Assembly (NCBI GenBank): GCA_029007015.1
Contig: JAQXHB010000069.1
Span: 1 to 25,725, forward strand
Origin: Bacillota bacterium
GTDB taxonomy: Bacteria > Bacillota > Clostridia > Oscillospirales > Acutalibacteraceae
Direction of reading: 5' to 3'
DNA: 25,725 nt
Position 1 is the first letter of the stretch; each line of letters opens with the position of its first letter. The position numbers and the translations under genes were made by a program. This document shows positions 14,521-23,196 of this stretch, piece by piece. A model generated the notes under the pieces. The model made no database searches and was not told where the DNA came from. It saw nothing but the letters and a program-made list of their open reading frames with translations.

Positions 14521-15774
14521 ATGATTAAAAAGACTGAATTACACACAGATGTTTTGGTTTTGGGCAGTGGGCCTTCAGGATTTGCAGCAGCATACAGCGC
14601 CGCAAAAAACGGTGCAAAGGTAACCTTGGTTGAACAATGCGGCGATATCGGCGGTATTTCAACCTCCGGACTTATGAGCCACTGGACAGGCTCATGCGGC
14701 AGTCCGTTGTATCACGAAATACTTCGCCGCTCTGCAGAGAAAAATGAATTTGAAGCGGATAATCCCACCATCATAGACCCCGAAAAACTGAAAACCTTAT
14801 ATCTTGAGATGCTGGATGAAGCAGGTGTCCACATTCTGCTTTACACATTTGCTTATGATGCTATTTGTGACGGAGATAGAGTGCTTGGCGCTACTGTTAT
14901 AAACAAATCGGGTATGACCGATATTTATGCCCAAGTCACCATTGATGCTACCGGTGACGGTGATATTGCCGCACGCGCCGGTGCGGAGTTTATTTTGGGC
15001 CGTGAAAGCGACAACAAAATGCAGCCCGCAACCCTTATGTTTAAGGTGGGCGGAGTTGACTGTGACCGCGCGGCTTTTCTTCCCTCCTTTGAATCAACAT
15101 ATCAAACCGAGAAGGGCGAACTTCAGGCCCTTGCCAAACAGCATATACCTTATCCCGCAGGCCACATATTAACCTACAAAACGACCTTGCCGGGGGTGGT
15201 TACCTGCAATATGACCAATGCAGTGGGAATCGACGGCACGAATGCCGACCATTTGACAAAAGCAACCATCACCTGCCGCCGGCAAATAGATGATATTATT
15301 AAATATCTGAGAGAATTTGTCCCCGGTTATGAAAACTGCTATATCATCAGTTCCGCATCGCTCATCGGCGTGAGGGAAACCCGCCACTTCAAGGGGAAAT
15401 ATACCCTTAATGAGCAGGATATATTAGAGGCAAAAGTATTCCCAGATTATGTTGTCAAAGACGCCTATTTCAATTTTGATGTGCATAATATCACCGGCGC
15501 GGGGCTTGATGAAACCGGAGTTCAGCACGCTTTCAAGCAGCCCGAGGGCTATACCGTCCCGTACCGTTGCCTGTTGCCCGAAGTCAAAGAAAATCTCTTG
15601 CTCTGCGGAAGAAACATTTCCGGCACGCATATAGCACACTCCAATTTCCGTGCGATGCCTATTTGTGTAGGCATCGGTGAAGCGGCCGGTGTTGCGGCGG
15701 CTCTGGCCGTAAAGCAAGACCGCCGACTGGCTGATGTTGATTCAGGAGAAATACGGGAAATAATAGGTATATAA
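14521..15774 (+). CDS. FAD-dependent oxidoreductase, PF12831 type
   Basis: A 417-residue flavoprotein of the FAD_oxidored (PF12831) group. The N-terminal Rossmann motif is GSGPSG (residues 15-20), followed by VTLVEQ, then GGISTSGL. T-I-D-A-T-G-D-G-D-I-A-A-R-A-G-A-E and the C-terminal VPYRCLLP...LLLCGRNISGTHIA block are typical. No signal peptide or TM, so cytosolic. An ATG at 14500 is in frame, but GAGGTGG (14508-14514) stands 6 nt before the ATG at 14521, which I prefer. It is transcribed away from the AraC/PocR regulator and ends at a bidirectional terminator, so it is a single-gene unit. Its C-terminal block is clearly related to that of the 669-residue protein at 21140. Substrate unknown; a sugar or polyol acid is possible from context. 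Confidence 0.9.
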   Translation: MIKKTELHTDVLVLGSGPSGFAAAYSAAKNGAKVTLVEQCGDIGGISTSGLMSHWTGSCGSPLYHEILRRSAEKNEFEADNPTIIDPEKLKTLYLEMLDEAGVHILLYTFAYDAICDGDRVLGATVINKSGMTDIYAQVTIDATGDGDIAARAGAEFILGRESDNKMQPATLMFKVGGVDCDRAAFLPSFESTYQTEKGELQALAKQHIPYPAGHILTYKTTLPGVVTCNMTNAVGIDGTNADHLTKATITCRRQIDDIIKYLREFVPGYENCYIISSASLIGVRETRHFKGKYTLNEQDILEAKVFPDYVVKDAYFNFDVHNITGAGLDETGVQHAFKQPEGYTVPYRCLLPEVKENLLLCGRNISGTHIAHSNFRAMPICVGIGEAAGVAAALAVKQDRRLADVDSGEIREIIGI

Positions 15775-15795
15775 CCAATATAATCCGATATAAAA

Positions 15796-15823
15796 CAAAA
15801 GGAACGCCTAGGCGTTCCTTTTG
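15796..15823. terminator. Bidirectional terminator between convergent genes
   Basis: A perfect 28-bp palindrome centred at 15809/15810, GC-rich inside (GGAACGCC / GGCGTTCC) with A4 and T4 flanks on both strands. It lies between the FAD oxidoreductase stop (15774) and the deacetylase stop (15857) and can serve both. Confidence 0.88.
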
Positions 15824-15856
15824 CTTTATCTGAGCAAGACCGTCGGTATATTTTCC

Positions 15857-16657
15857 TCAATCGGCAATTACCCTTGTCCCTGCCGGAATTTTTATTATTT
15901 CAGATTTGTCCTTTTCAACCCACACATCGGTTGCGGTCGGATTATAGAAAACTTTCTCATCGGCAGAGATTTTAAGCATTTTCTGTGCTGAAATATAGTC
16001 GAATATTTCCGCATTAGTAGCGTACCATATCTTATCATTATTTGCTAACAGTTTAAGCAGTTCTTCGGTCTCGTTCCAGTCGTCTTCATTTATCAATTCG
16101 TGACTGTGGCCCCAAATGTAAAAAAGAGGCTTAGTCCACTGACTGTCAATATCCCGCAAAAACCTTTCTGCAAGCGGCATGGCCCTTTTAAAGTGACAGG
16201 TAGGATGCCACTCCAAAAAGTCCTCGGGCAAATCAAAATCATTTGTTGCGTTTACGGTTCTTGAGTATTCAATTCCGCAGGCATTCATCACCGAAATGAC
16301 ATTTCTGCTGTAAGAACCGCTGGGGTATGACATACCCGTTACCGGATAGCCGGCTATTTCTTCCAGAATTTGTCTGTCGCGCATAATTTCGGCAACGAGC
16401 GAAGCGTTGGGCATTCTTGACGGCCAGCCGTGCGAAAGGGTATGGCAGGCAATTTCATGATTTTGATAAATTCCACGAACGGTTTTTAATTCATCGGCCG
16501 TTTTACCTATATAGTTCTTTCCGTTCAGGTGAAATGTTGCTTTAAGACTGTACTTATCAAAAAGCGATATAAGCCTGACATCATTTTGCGAGCCGTCGTC
16601 AAAGCTGAAGGTCACTATACGCTTTAACCCGCCCGGATAGACATGGTATTGAATCAT
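15857..16657 (-). CDS. Polysaccharide deacetylase-like (CE4/NodB) protein
   Basis: A 266-residue protein of the NodB-homology/CE4 fold, metal-dependent deacetylases of N- or O-acetylated sugars. Motif 1 is SFDDGS with D20 (base) and D21 (metal); motif 2 is C-H-T-L-S-H with H72 and H76 as metal ligands; a Y-P-S-G-S-Y motif and a late W-G-H-S-H-E follow. The frame extends upstream to 16915, but that part is antisense-phase of the transporter gene. The ATG at 16657 has AAGGAG 9 nt upstream and lies 14 nt after the transporter stop. There is no signal peptide, which is unusual for cell-wall deacetylases and points to an intracellular sugar substrate. The last 40 or so residues form an extra beta-like tail. 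Last gene of the GH5-transporter-deacetylase operon. Confidence 0.9.
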   Translation of the reverse strand: MIQYHVYPGGLKRIVTFSFDDGSQNDVRLISLFDKYSLKATFHLNGKNYIGKTADELKTVRGIYQNHEIACHTLSHGWPSRMPNASLVAEIMRDRQILEEIAGYPVTGMSYPSGSYSRNVISVMNACGIEYSRTVNATNDFDLPEDFLEWHPTCHFKRAMPLAERFLRDIDSQWTKPLFYIWGHSHELINEDDWNETEELLKLLANNDKIWYATNAEIFDYISAQKMLKISADEKVFYNPTATDVWVEKDKSEIIKIPAGTRVIAD

Positions 16658-16671
16658 GGTTTTAAACTCCT

Positions 16672-17547
16672 TTACAAATTGAAAAGCAGTATTGCCGTTA
16701 CACCTAAAGCAAAAGCGGCAATTTGGCTTTTGCTTATTCTTTCTCTGAGTATTATTACAGATACCGCCAAAGATGCAAGTATAACCCCGACATTGACAAT
16801 CGGGAATACAACGGCGCTCGGAAGCAGTCCTGCAAGCAGTGTGTTTGCCGTGTTGGCCACAGCCATCGAGACTGCGACAATGAATATGTAAAATGCAAGA
16901 GACCGATTGATGCAAATTCTTGATTCGGTGTGTTTACGCTGTGTAAATGAAGCCGCCAATGACAAAAGCGCCGCCAACACAAAAGCGAGAAACAAAAACA
17001 TTCCCGTCTCACTGCGTGCGTCGGTCTTTTGCTGCAGTTTTTGCACAACTCCCAGCCCGCCCGATGAGAGCATTGCTACAATAAGCGAAATCGGCAACCC
17101 ATGCATTTTTTTGGAATTATCATCCTTTTTAACCGATGTAAGAATAATTGTACAAATGCAAAGCAATATACTGATTATTTTAAATGCATTAACCCGCTCG
17201 TGCCACACGGCGGTTCCGAAAACTGTCGGGATAATAAATCCAAACGAATAAACCATGGCGCAGACCGATACAGGCGTCTTTGTAAGCGCTATAGTATAAG
17301 TCCATTGCGAAGATACCGTAAAAATACCGTAAGCCACCGCTAAAAGCACAGCCGTTACCGATGGGAGGCCGATGCTTTTAAAGTTTAAAACAAATATCAT
17401 TACCGCCGCCGCGGCAAATAAAACGGTTTGTGTCATATAAAAGCCGTATTTACTGCCGTTTAACACACCGAGTTTTTTTGAAAAAACCGCCCTTGCGGTC
17501 GAGCAGACGATAGATGCGCTCAAGAGAAAAAGTGTAACACCGTTCAT
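16672..17547 (-). CDS. EamA/DMT-family transporter
   Basis: A 291-residue membrane protein with about ten TM helices arranged as two EamA halves. The first half has ARAVFSKKLG and a Y-G-I-F-T-V-S-S-Q-W-T-Y segment, the second a PSAVVFPIVNVGVILASLAVSVIILRERIS-type end (key residues P..F..N.G..L...L....L.E). DMT proteins move small metabolites such as sugars, amino acids or nucleotide sugars across the cytoplasmic membrane. The start ATG (17547-17545) overlaps the GH5 stop as TGATG, so translation is coupled; an in-frame GTG one codon earlier is less likely. It sits between a glycosidase and a deacetylase, so uptake or efflux of their substrate or product is likely. Confidence 0.9.
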   Translation of the reverse strand: MNGVTLFLLSASIVCSTARAVFSKKLGVLNGSKYGFYMTQTVLFAAAAVMIFVLNFKSIGLPSVTAVLLAVAYGIFTVSSQWTYTIALTKTPVSVCAMVYSFGFIIPTVFGTAVWHERVNAFKIISILLCICTIILTSVKKDDNSKKMHGLPISLIVAMLSSGGLGVVQKLQQKTDARSETGMFLFLAFVLAALLSLAASFTQRKHTESRICINRSLAFYIFIVAVSMAVANTANTLLAGLLPSAVVFPIVNVGVILASLAVSVIILRERISKSQIAAFALGVTAILLFNL

Positions 17548-18635
17548 CACACATTACCCTTAATTATTTCAGCAAGTTTGGGGCTTAAAATTTTTCTTGT
17601 ATCATCGTCGACAAGGCTGAAACGGTTGCCGTCGTTGGGTGTACTCAAATAATTCCACACGCAGTAGGGTATGCCGTTCTGTTTTAAAAATGATATAACA
17701 TCCCCCATCCAGTTTTCGCGCCATTCCATTTTGCAGTGGCGTATAGTTCCGAACTCACCGCACCAAAGTATCTTGTCGGGGTTTTGTTTCATAAAATCGG
17801 TTGCGGGTTTTAGGCTGTCAAAGATGTACTTTTTGTCCATTACAGTATAATTCTCAAAGGCATCTTCCTTGCCGTTAACCACTTTTTCATAATCGCGGTA
17901 CATTTCTATATCGCCGGGATAGGGCATCTTTCTGTTATAATAAAGGGTGGGCGCCTGCAAGACACCCTGCTGATGCGTAAAACTGAAAGGATCATAGGTA
18001 TGAAAGGTGTAAATAACATTTTCATCATCGAAAACCTTTAATTTATTAAGAGTATTTACCGAATTCCAACATGTGCTGCCAATTATTATTCTGCGCGTTT
18101 TATTCTTCCGTCTGAGTGCGGTTACGGTTTTTTCTGCAAGCCTGTTCCACTTATCGGGGTCAACATCTCTCACCTCGTTAAGCAATTCAAAGGCAACCGA
18201 CTTGCGCTGTGAAAAATAATCTTCAAACTTCTCCCAAAGCGCAATAAATCTGTTTTGGAGTGCATCGTCGTCAAGCAACTGCACTTTTTCCTCAATATCG
18301 CAGTAATTGCCCACAGCCTTGTGCAGATTAAGCACAACATTGAGGCCGTATTTCTCGCACCAATCAACGAAATTGTTGATGAGGGCAAGTATTTCCTCGC
18401 GGTATACTCCCGGCTTTTCCTCAACAACTATCTGGTCGAAACCCAGCCTTATATGATCCATACCGAGTTCTTTTATGTAAGCAATATCACTCTCGGTAAT
18501 ATAGGTTCTGAAATGCTCAAAATCACCTGTGGTTAAATTGAGTCTCCTGTCCATCGGCAGGCAGTTAAACCGTTTATAATTCGTAAGCCAGCCGCCTATG
18601 CCCATTCCGTGTTCAAATCCTGTAAATTTTTTCAT
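17547..18635 (-). CDS. Glycoside hydrolase family 5-like protein
   Basis: A 362-residue (beta/alpha)8 retaining glycosidase of the GH5 type. The acid/base Glu is E154 (F-E-L-L-N-E-V), the nucleophile Glu is E294 (W-C-G-E-F-G), with the conserved H-I-R (61-63), L-N-L-H-K (102-106) and F-H-T-Y-D-P (211-216). A final V-W-N-Y fits the usual substrate-binding Trp. No signal peptide and no carbohydrate-binding module, so a cytosolic enzyme on short glycosides rather than on polymers. AAGGGG is about 8 nt before the ATG. First gene of the minus-strand operon, divergent from the AraC regulator at 18755; an AT-rich 119-bp gap with a TATAAT at 18665-18660 but no good -35 lies upstream, consistent with activation by that regulator. 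Subfamily and linkage specificity cannot be told. Confidence 0.9.
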   Translation of the reverse strand: MKKFTGFEHGMGIGGWLTNYKRFNCLPMDRRLNLTTGDFEHFRTYITESDIAYIKELGMDHIRLGFDQIVVEEKPGVYREEILALINNFVDWCEKYGLNVVLNLHKAVGNYCDIEEKVQLLDDDALQNRFIALWEKFEDYFSQRKSVAFELLNEVRDVDPDKWNRLAEKTVTALRRKNKTRRIIIGSTCWNSVNTLNKLKVFDDENVIYTFHTYDPFSFTHQQGVLQAPTLYYNRKMPYPGDIEMYRDYEKVVNGKEDAFENYTVMDKKYIFDSLKPATDFMKQNPDKILWCGEFGTIRHCKMEWRENWMGDVISFLKQNGIPYCVWNYLSTPNDGNRFSLVDDDTRKILSPKLAEIIKGNV

Positions 18636-18707
18636 ATAATCACACCCCTTTTAATTAGGATTATACGCGATTATTAAATGCAATGCTATAATATAATATA
18701 GATATAT

Positions 18708-18736
18708 TTGCACAAAAGATAGATTTGTGATATAAT
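18708..18736 (+). promoter_or_regulatory. Promoter of the AraC regulator at 18755
   Basis: TTGCAC (18708-18713), a 17-nt spacer and a perfect TATAAT (18731-18736). The predicted start of transcription is near 18743, giving a leader of about 12 nt with the SD GGGGTGA. Confidence 0.75.
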
Positions 18737-18754
18737 TTATGCGGGGTGAAGAAT

Positions 18755-19495
18755 ATGGAGTATCAAATCAGTATAACGCAGGACGGAGTCATCAGTTATC
18801 CCATGCACAAGCATACATTTTGCGAGATAATGCTTTATTTAGAAGGAAACGGATATTTAAGAACAGAAAACGGTAACATGCCCTTTGAGAGCGGAACGGC
18901 AATTATTGTCCCCCAAAATATAATGCACGGTTCGGTATCGGAAAAGGGCTTCAAAAATATTTCGGTAGGCGGAGATTTTAAAAACCTACTGCTTTTTGAC
19001 CGTCCCGTTTCAATAAAAACCGCTCAGGACAGCAGAATACTCGGCAAACTGATATACGATAATAAATTTTCCGACGGCTCATACTTAAACTCGCTTATAA
19101 ACTGTTATATCACCTCCTTACTGCAAACCTTTAAGGCATCATCACAGACCGATATGGCAATTGACAGAATAATAAAGGAAATATCAACAAATGCTTTAAA
19201 TACTGACTTCAGTGTTACATCGGCGCTTAATCTATCAGGATATGCCGAGGATTATATTCGAGCCAAATTCAAGGCGGCGACCGGAAAAACTCCTGCCCGA
19301 TTTGTCAACTCAATCCGTATCGAGCACGCGTGCAAACTCATTGATATTTACGGCGAAGAAATATCGGTCAGCAAACTGTCCGAGGAATGCGGATTTTCAA
19401 ATCCGGCATATTTTTCCCGCGTTTTCAAAAGCGTTACAAAAATGAGTCCCAGACAGTACATAAAAGTTAAAACAGATAAAAACTATATCAATTAA
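18755..19495 (+). CDS. AraC-family regulator with N-terminal cupin domain
   Basis: A 246-residue transcription factor. The N-terminal part (about 5-80) looks like the AraC-type cupin (MHKHTFCEIMLYLEGNGYL, then G-T-A-I-I-V-P-Q-N-I-M-H-G), which binds a small ligand, often a sugar. The C-terminal HTH pair (about 145-243) has SALNLSGYAEDYIRAKFK and ISVSKLSEECGFSNPAYFSRVFK, then M-S-P-R-Q-Y. A GTG at 18746 is in frame but overlaps the SD GGGGTGA (18743-18749); the ATG at 18755 is preferred. It is divergent from the GH5 operon and upstream of the SDR/FAD genes, so it may control both sides. Codon use and AT content match its neighbours. Confidence 0.9.
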   Translation: MEYQISITQDGVISYPMHKHTFCEIMLYLEGNGYLRTENGNMPFESGTAIIVPQNIMHGSVSEKGFKNISVGGDFKNLLLFDRPVSIKTAQDSRILGKLIYDNKFSDGSYLNSLINCYITSLLQTFKASSQTDMAIDRIIKEISTNALNTDFSVTSALNLSGYAEDYIRAKFKAATGKTPARFVNSIRIEHACKLIDIYGEEISVSKLSEECGFSNPAYFSRVFKSVTKMSPRQYIKVKTDKNYIN

Positions 19496-19563
19496 AAAGT
19501 GCAAAAAAAACAAAGCAGTTATGGTAGATGTATGGTAAAATAAATTAGATAGGAGGGTTTATT

Positions 19564-20406
19564 ATTTTCGACGGAATAAAATCGGTAAATCGCGTTATTG
19601 ACTATATTGAAGAGCACATAACCGAGGAAATCAACTGTGAAACCCTTGCACAAATTACAGGCCTTTCGGTCTATGAATTCAGACGGATTTTTTCGTTTGT
19701 GGTGGGAATGCCTGTCGGAGAGTATATCAGAAAACGCCGCCTTTCGCTTGCGGCATTTGAAATTGTCCGCTCCGGGACGGGAGATATCTCAGCCATTGCG
19801 GAAAAATACGGTTATTCCAATCAATCGGCCTTTACAACGGCGTTTAAGGCAATGCACGGCGTATCCCCCATTTCACTCAAAAAAGGCGATGTGGCGGTTG
19901 AAGTGTTGTCTAAGCCTTCATTTGAACTTAGGAGAGCAGGGCTTGAAAAAGTACCGATAAAGGTAATAAGCACCGACGATATACATATTTTCGGTTTCTG
20001 CGGAATTTCCGATGAGAATGACTCTGACTGCTGTGAGGCCGTATGGTCAGGCTTTTACTCCGGCGGTGCTGACCGCGAGGTGCTGTCGGTATCCGAGGAC
20101 GGCAAACTCTATGCTATTTATGACAATATGCCGGACGGCACTGTCAAATGCGTAATAGGCGCAAAAGCAAAACAGTCGGCTTGCAACGGTCTGACAGAGG
20201 TGATTTTGCCGAAAACCGAATGGGCGGTTTTTACTCTCGAGAGCACCGATGATGCTTATGTGGCTTTAATATACACAAAAATTTTATATGAATGGCTGCC
20301 GTCTGCCGGCCTTGAAAAAAGAACCGATATACCGACTACAGAGGTTTATCCCGCTGATATGGACAAAGACGGCTTTTCTTGGGAAATCAGAATACCTATA
20401 AAATAA
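19564..20406 (+). CDS. AraC-family regulator with C-terminal GyrI-like domain, apparent AUU start
   Basis: A 280-residue regulator of the Rob-like plan: AraC HTH pair first (about 1-105; RVIDYIEEHITEEI, then CETLAQITGLSVYEFRRIFS, then ISAIAEKYGYSNQSAFTTAFK), then a GyrI-like/effector-binding domain (about 125-280; L-E-K-V-P-I-K-V-I, V-F-T-L-E-S, Y-E-W-L-P). The frame has a TAG at 19546-19548 and no ATG, GTG, TTG or CTG before GTG 19699, which would delete the first helix-turn-helix. A perfect AGGAGG (19551-19556) stands 7 nt before ATT at 19564 and 4 nt before ATT at 19561. I therefore call an AUU start, giving (M)FDGIKSV. A sequencing error or a lost start codon are alternatives. The SDR gene follows after 18 nt with its own SD. 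Ligand unknown. Confidence 0.8.
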   Translation: MFDGIKSVNRVIDYIEEHITEEINCETLAQITGLSVYEFRRIFSFVVGMPVGEYIRKRRLSLAAFEIVRSGTGDISAIAEKYGYSNQSAFTTAFKAMHGVSPISLKKGDVAVEVLSKPSFELRRAGLEKVPIKVISTDDIHIFGFCGISDENDSDCCEAVWSGFYSGGADREVLSVSEDGKLYAIYDNMPDGTVKCVIGAKAKQSACNGLTEVILPKTEWAVFTLESTDDAYVALIYTKILYEWLPSAGLEKRTDIPTTEVYPADMDKDGFSWEIRIPIK

Positions 20407-20424
20407 ATTAAAGGAGAAATTGAT

Positions 20425-21129
20425 ATGAGTAAAATTGTGTTAGTAACAGGTGCTTCGAGCGGATACGGCTTGGCAACAGCCAAAGCCTTTGCCGACAAGG
20501 GCTATACAGTGGTAATAGCCGCGAGAAACAAAGAAAAACTCGATGCCGCAAAGGCCCAAACAGGCGCGGATGCAGCATTTGTGATGGATGTTACAAAGCC
20601 CGAGGATTGGAACGCAGTCAAAAAGTTTATTACAGAAAAATACGGTCGGCTTGACATTCTCGTCAATAACGCAGGCGGCGGTGTGGCAATTAAGGAAGTC
20701 AGCGAACTGTCGGTAGAGGAAATTGACAGTACAATAAAACTTAACTTAAACAGCGTTATTTACGGCTGCCGCGAATTTGCAGATATGATGAAGCAGCAAC
20801 AAACCGGCACAATGATAAATATATCCTCGGTTTGTGCCAGAGAGTGTTGGCCGACATGGTCGGTATATGCGGCCGCCAAAGCCGGTGTGCTCAACTTTTC
20901 AAAGGGCATGTATCTTGAAATGCAGCCTCACAATGTTAGAGTTACCTGCGTTATTCCTTCCTCGGCAAGCACAGGTTTCCAAAGTTCATGCGGAATAGGT
21001 GAAACCACCGATAAACTCCTGCCTGAGGATATTGCGCAAACTGTTCTTTACATTGCCGAACTGCCCCAAAGAGCCGTTGTCGAGGATGTTACCGTTTGGG
21101 GTATTGACAAGCAGGTCAATCCGCTTTAA
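20425..21129 (+). CDS. SDR-family NAD(P)-dependent oxidoreductase
   Basis: A 234-residue classical short-chain dehydrogenase/reductase, cytosolic. The cofactor loop is TGASSGYG (residues 8-15), NNAG is at 81-84, the catalytic Ser is in N-I-S-S (S134/S135) and the Y-x3-K pair is Y148/K152. A-A-R-N-K (32-36) after the second strand favours NADP(H). The expected glycine-rich C-terminal end is replaced by V-W-G-I-D-K-Q-V-N-P-L, a normal SDR finish. AAAGGAG stands about 8 nt before the ATG. It is 10 nt upstream of the large FAD oxidoreductase, so the two probably act on the same metabolite in successive redox steps, such as keto/hydroxy conversions of a sugar. The substrate cannot be read from sequence. 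Confidence 0.93.
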   Translation: MSKIVLVTGASSGYGLATAKAFADKGYTVVIAARNKEKLDAAKAQTGADAAFVMDVTKPEDWNAVKKFITEKYGRLDILVNNAGGGVAIKEVSELSVEEIDSTIKLNLNSVIYGCREFADMMKQQQTGTMINISSVCARECWPTWSVYAAAKAGVLNFSKGMYLEMQPHNVRVTCVIPSSASTGFQSSCGIGETTDKLLPEDIAQTVLYIAELPQRAVVEDVTVWGIDKQVNPL

Positions 21130-21139
21130 GGAGTAAAAT

Positions 21140-23149
21140 ATGAGCAGTTTATTTATCGAGGCCGAAAGTTTCCAAAACTTAGGCGGCTGGGTGGTTGACC
21201 AGCAGTCTATGGAAACGATGGGTTCTTCATATGTGATGGCTCACGGTATGGGTGTGCCCGTTGCTGATGCGACAACCGTAATTAAACTGCCAAGTATCGG
21301 TAAATGGCATGCTTGGGTAAGGACGCGCGACTGGACTGCCGTATGGAAAAGAGGCTCGGCCGCGGGGATATTTCGCCTGAAACTCGGGGATGCAAACTTT
21401 CCGAATATTCTCGGAAACAACGGCGAAAACTGGGACTGGCAGTATGCCGGCTGTGTAGAGACCGAATCGACAGAACAAAAACTCTCGCTATGCGATTTGA
21501 CAGGTTTTAACGGCAGATGCGATGCGGTTTATCTATCAACCGATATAAACGACGCCCCCTGCAATACTGAGCAATTTCGCCAAAAGGCATCGGGCGTTTC
21601 TGTCGAAGAAGTCGATACTTTTTATGATTTAATAGTTTGCGGCGGAGGAATAGCCGGCGTATGTATGGCACTCACCGCCGTTTACGAGGGACTTAACACG
21701 GCGCTTATTCAGGACAGACCGGTACTCGGCGGCTGTAACAGTTCCGAAATTAAGGTAGGACTCGGAGGATTTATCCGTTCCGAGCCTTATCCCGCGCTCG
21801 GAAATGTGCTTCAAGAAATATCGCCGGTATTCGGTTCGCCCGGTTCTTTTGACAAAAGCGTCTATGAAGATGACCGCAAACTCAATGCCTTTCGTACGGC
21901 TGAAAGATGGGCGGGCGGAAAATACGGAGTTTTTCTCAACGAGCATGTTGTCTCCATCGAGAAAGACAATGATTTGATAACTTCGGTTACTACCAAAAAT
22001 ATTTATACGGGCAAAATGAAACGGTATAAGGGCCGACTGTTTGCCGATTGCACCGGCGACGCGACTCTTTCGCGCTTAGGCGGTGCCGAGGTCATGTACG
22101 GCAGAGAAGCAAAGGCTGAATACAATGAACAGATGGCTCCCGATAAAGCCGATAACATGGTTATGGGTATGACCATAACCTGGAACACCTCTCTGTGCGA
22201 CGGCGACTCGTCTTTCCCTGACATAGATTGGGGAGTTGAATTTAATGAGGAAAACTCCTACAAGGTGTTGGAAGGCGATTGGGAGTGGGAGGTTGGCCAG
22301 TTCCGCGATATGGCTCTGGAGGCGGAATATATCCGGGATTACTCGCTAATGACAATATTCTGCAACTGGTCATTTATAAAAAATCACTCGGTTGAAAAAG
22401 AAAAGTTTAAAGACCGCAAACTCAACTGGGTGTCGCCTTTGGGCGGAAAGCGCGAAAGTTACCGCGTAAAGGGCGAGCACATTTTAACGGAAAATGATAT
22501 TGAAAAGCATATCCCCTATCCCGATGCAACTGCGTCGCTTACATGGGATATAGATATTCATTATCCCGATCCCAAAAACCGCGCGATGTTTGACGAGCCT
22601 TTCCGCTCTTGCGCAATACACAGGGGCATAAAAGAGCACTATCCTGTTCCGTACAGATGTCTTTACTCTAAGGATATTAAAAATCTTTTCTTGGGCGGCA
22701 GATTGGTAAGCACCACCCACATCGCGTTCGCCTGTGTAAGGGTAATGAGAACTCTCGGTGTGTTGGGCGAGGTTTGCGGATTGGCGGCAGGAATATGCAA
22801 GCGGGAAAACTGCTTGCCTGCGGATATTTACACAACCTATTTTGATAAACTTCAAGGACTTATGCAAAGAGGGGTTGTAATCAAGCCCTATCACGCATAT
22901 AGCCCCGGAACCGGAGAGCATTTTGCATTTCCGGGATGTAATCAATTTTTTACCGACCCTCAGAGAGTGGCACTGCCGCTCGATGACAAGGAAATGATGA
23001 AGCGGATAAACAATATCGGCGTGGAGTATTACACATACGAGCGCTTTAAGGGGATTGAAAACCGCTCTGAACTGACCGACGAGGAAAAGGAGATATGCAA
23101 GCGGTTTTATGAACTCGTAGACCGAAAGAAACTGAAAGATATATTGTGA
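21140..23149 (+). CDS. Large FAD-dependent oxidoreductase with N-terminal beta-sandwich-like domain
   Basis: A 669-residue protein. Residues 1 to about 150 form a soluble domain with Trp-rich beta-like segments (IEAESF-x-x-x-GGWVVDQQ, AHGMGVPVAD, H-A-W-V-R-T-R-D-W), seen in 'xanthan-lyase-related' FAD oxidoreductases and resembling carbohydrate-binding folds. From about 160 a PF12831-type flavoprotein begins: GGGIAG (168-173), LGGCNSSEI, D-C-T-G-D-A-T-L-S-R-L-G-G, and a C-terminal VPYRCLY...LFLGGRLVSTTHIAFACVR block. No signal peptide. GGAG stands 7 nt before the ATG. It is the last gene before a terminator and the tRNA scar. It is distantly related to the flavoprotein at 14521, so the locus has two enzymes of the group. 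The N-terminal domain suggests a sugar-containing substrate; this is inference. Confidence 0.88.
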   Translation: MSSLFIEAESFQNLGGWVVDQQSMETMGSSYVMAHGMGVPVADATTVIKLPSIGKWHAWVRTRDWTAVWKRGSAAGIFRLKLGDANFPNILGNNGENWDWQYAGCVETESTEQKLSLCDLTGFNGRCDAVYLSTDINDAPCNTEQFRQKASGVSVEEVDTFYDLIVCGGGIAGVCMALTAVYEGLNTALIQDRPVLGGCNSSEIKVGLGGFIRSEPYPALGNVLQEISPVFGSPGSFDKSVYEDDRKLNAFRTAERWAGGKYGVFLNEHVVSIEKDNDLITSVTTKNIYTGKMKRYKGRLFADCTGDATLSRLGGAEVMYGREAKAEYNEQMAPDKADNMVMGMTITWNTSLCDGDSSFPDIDWGVEFNEENSYKVLEGDWEWEVGQFRDMALEAEYIRDYSLMTIFCNWSFIKNHSVEKEKFKDRKLNWVSPLGGKRESYRVKGEHILTENDIEKHIPYPDATASLTWDIDIHYPDPKNRAMFDEPFRSCAIHRGIKEHYPVPYRCLYSKDIKNLFLGGRLVSTTHIAFACVRVMRTLGVLGEVCGLAAGICKRENCLPADIYTTYFDKLQGLMQRGVVIKPYHAYSPGTGEHFAFPGCNQFFTDPQRVALPLDDKEMMKRINNIGVEYYTYERFKGIENRSELTDEEKEICKRFYELVDRKKLKDIL

Positions 23150-23196
23150 GCAGTATGTTTCAGCGGCATTTCGGAGAATTTACCGTGAAAACTGAT

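Noticed and set aside
16658..16915. N-terminal 86-codon extension of the deacetylase
   Set aside because: It overlaps the transporter gene in another frame, is rich in Cys/Arg shadow sequence, and AAGGAG supports the ATG at 16657.
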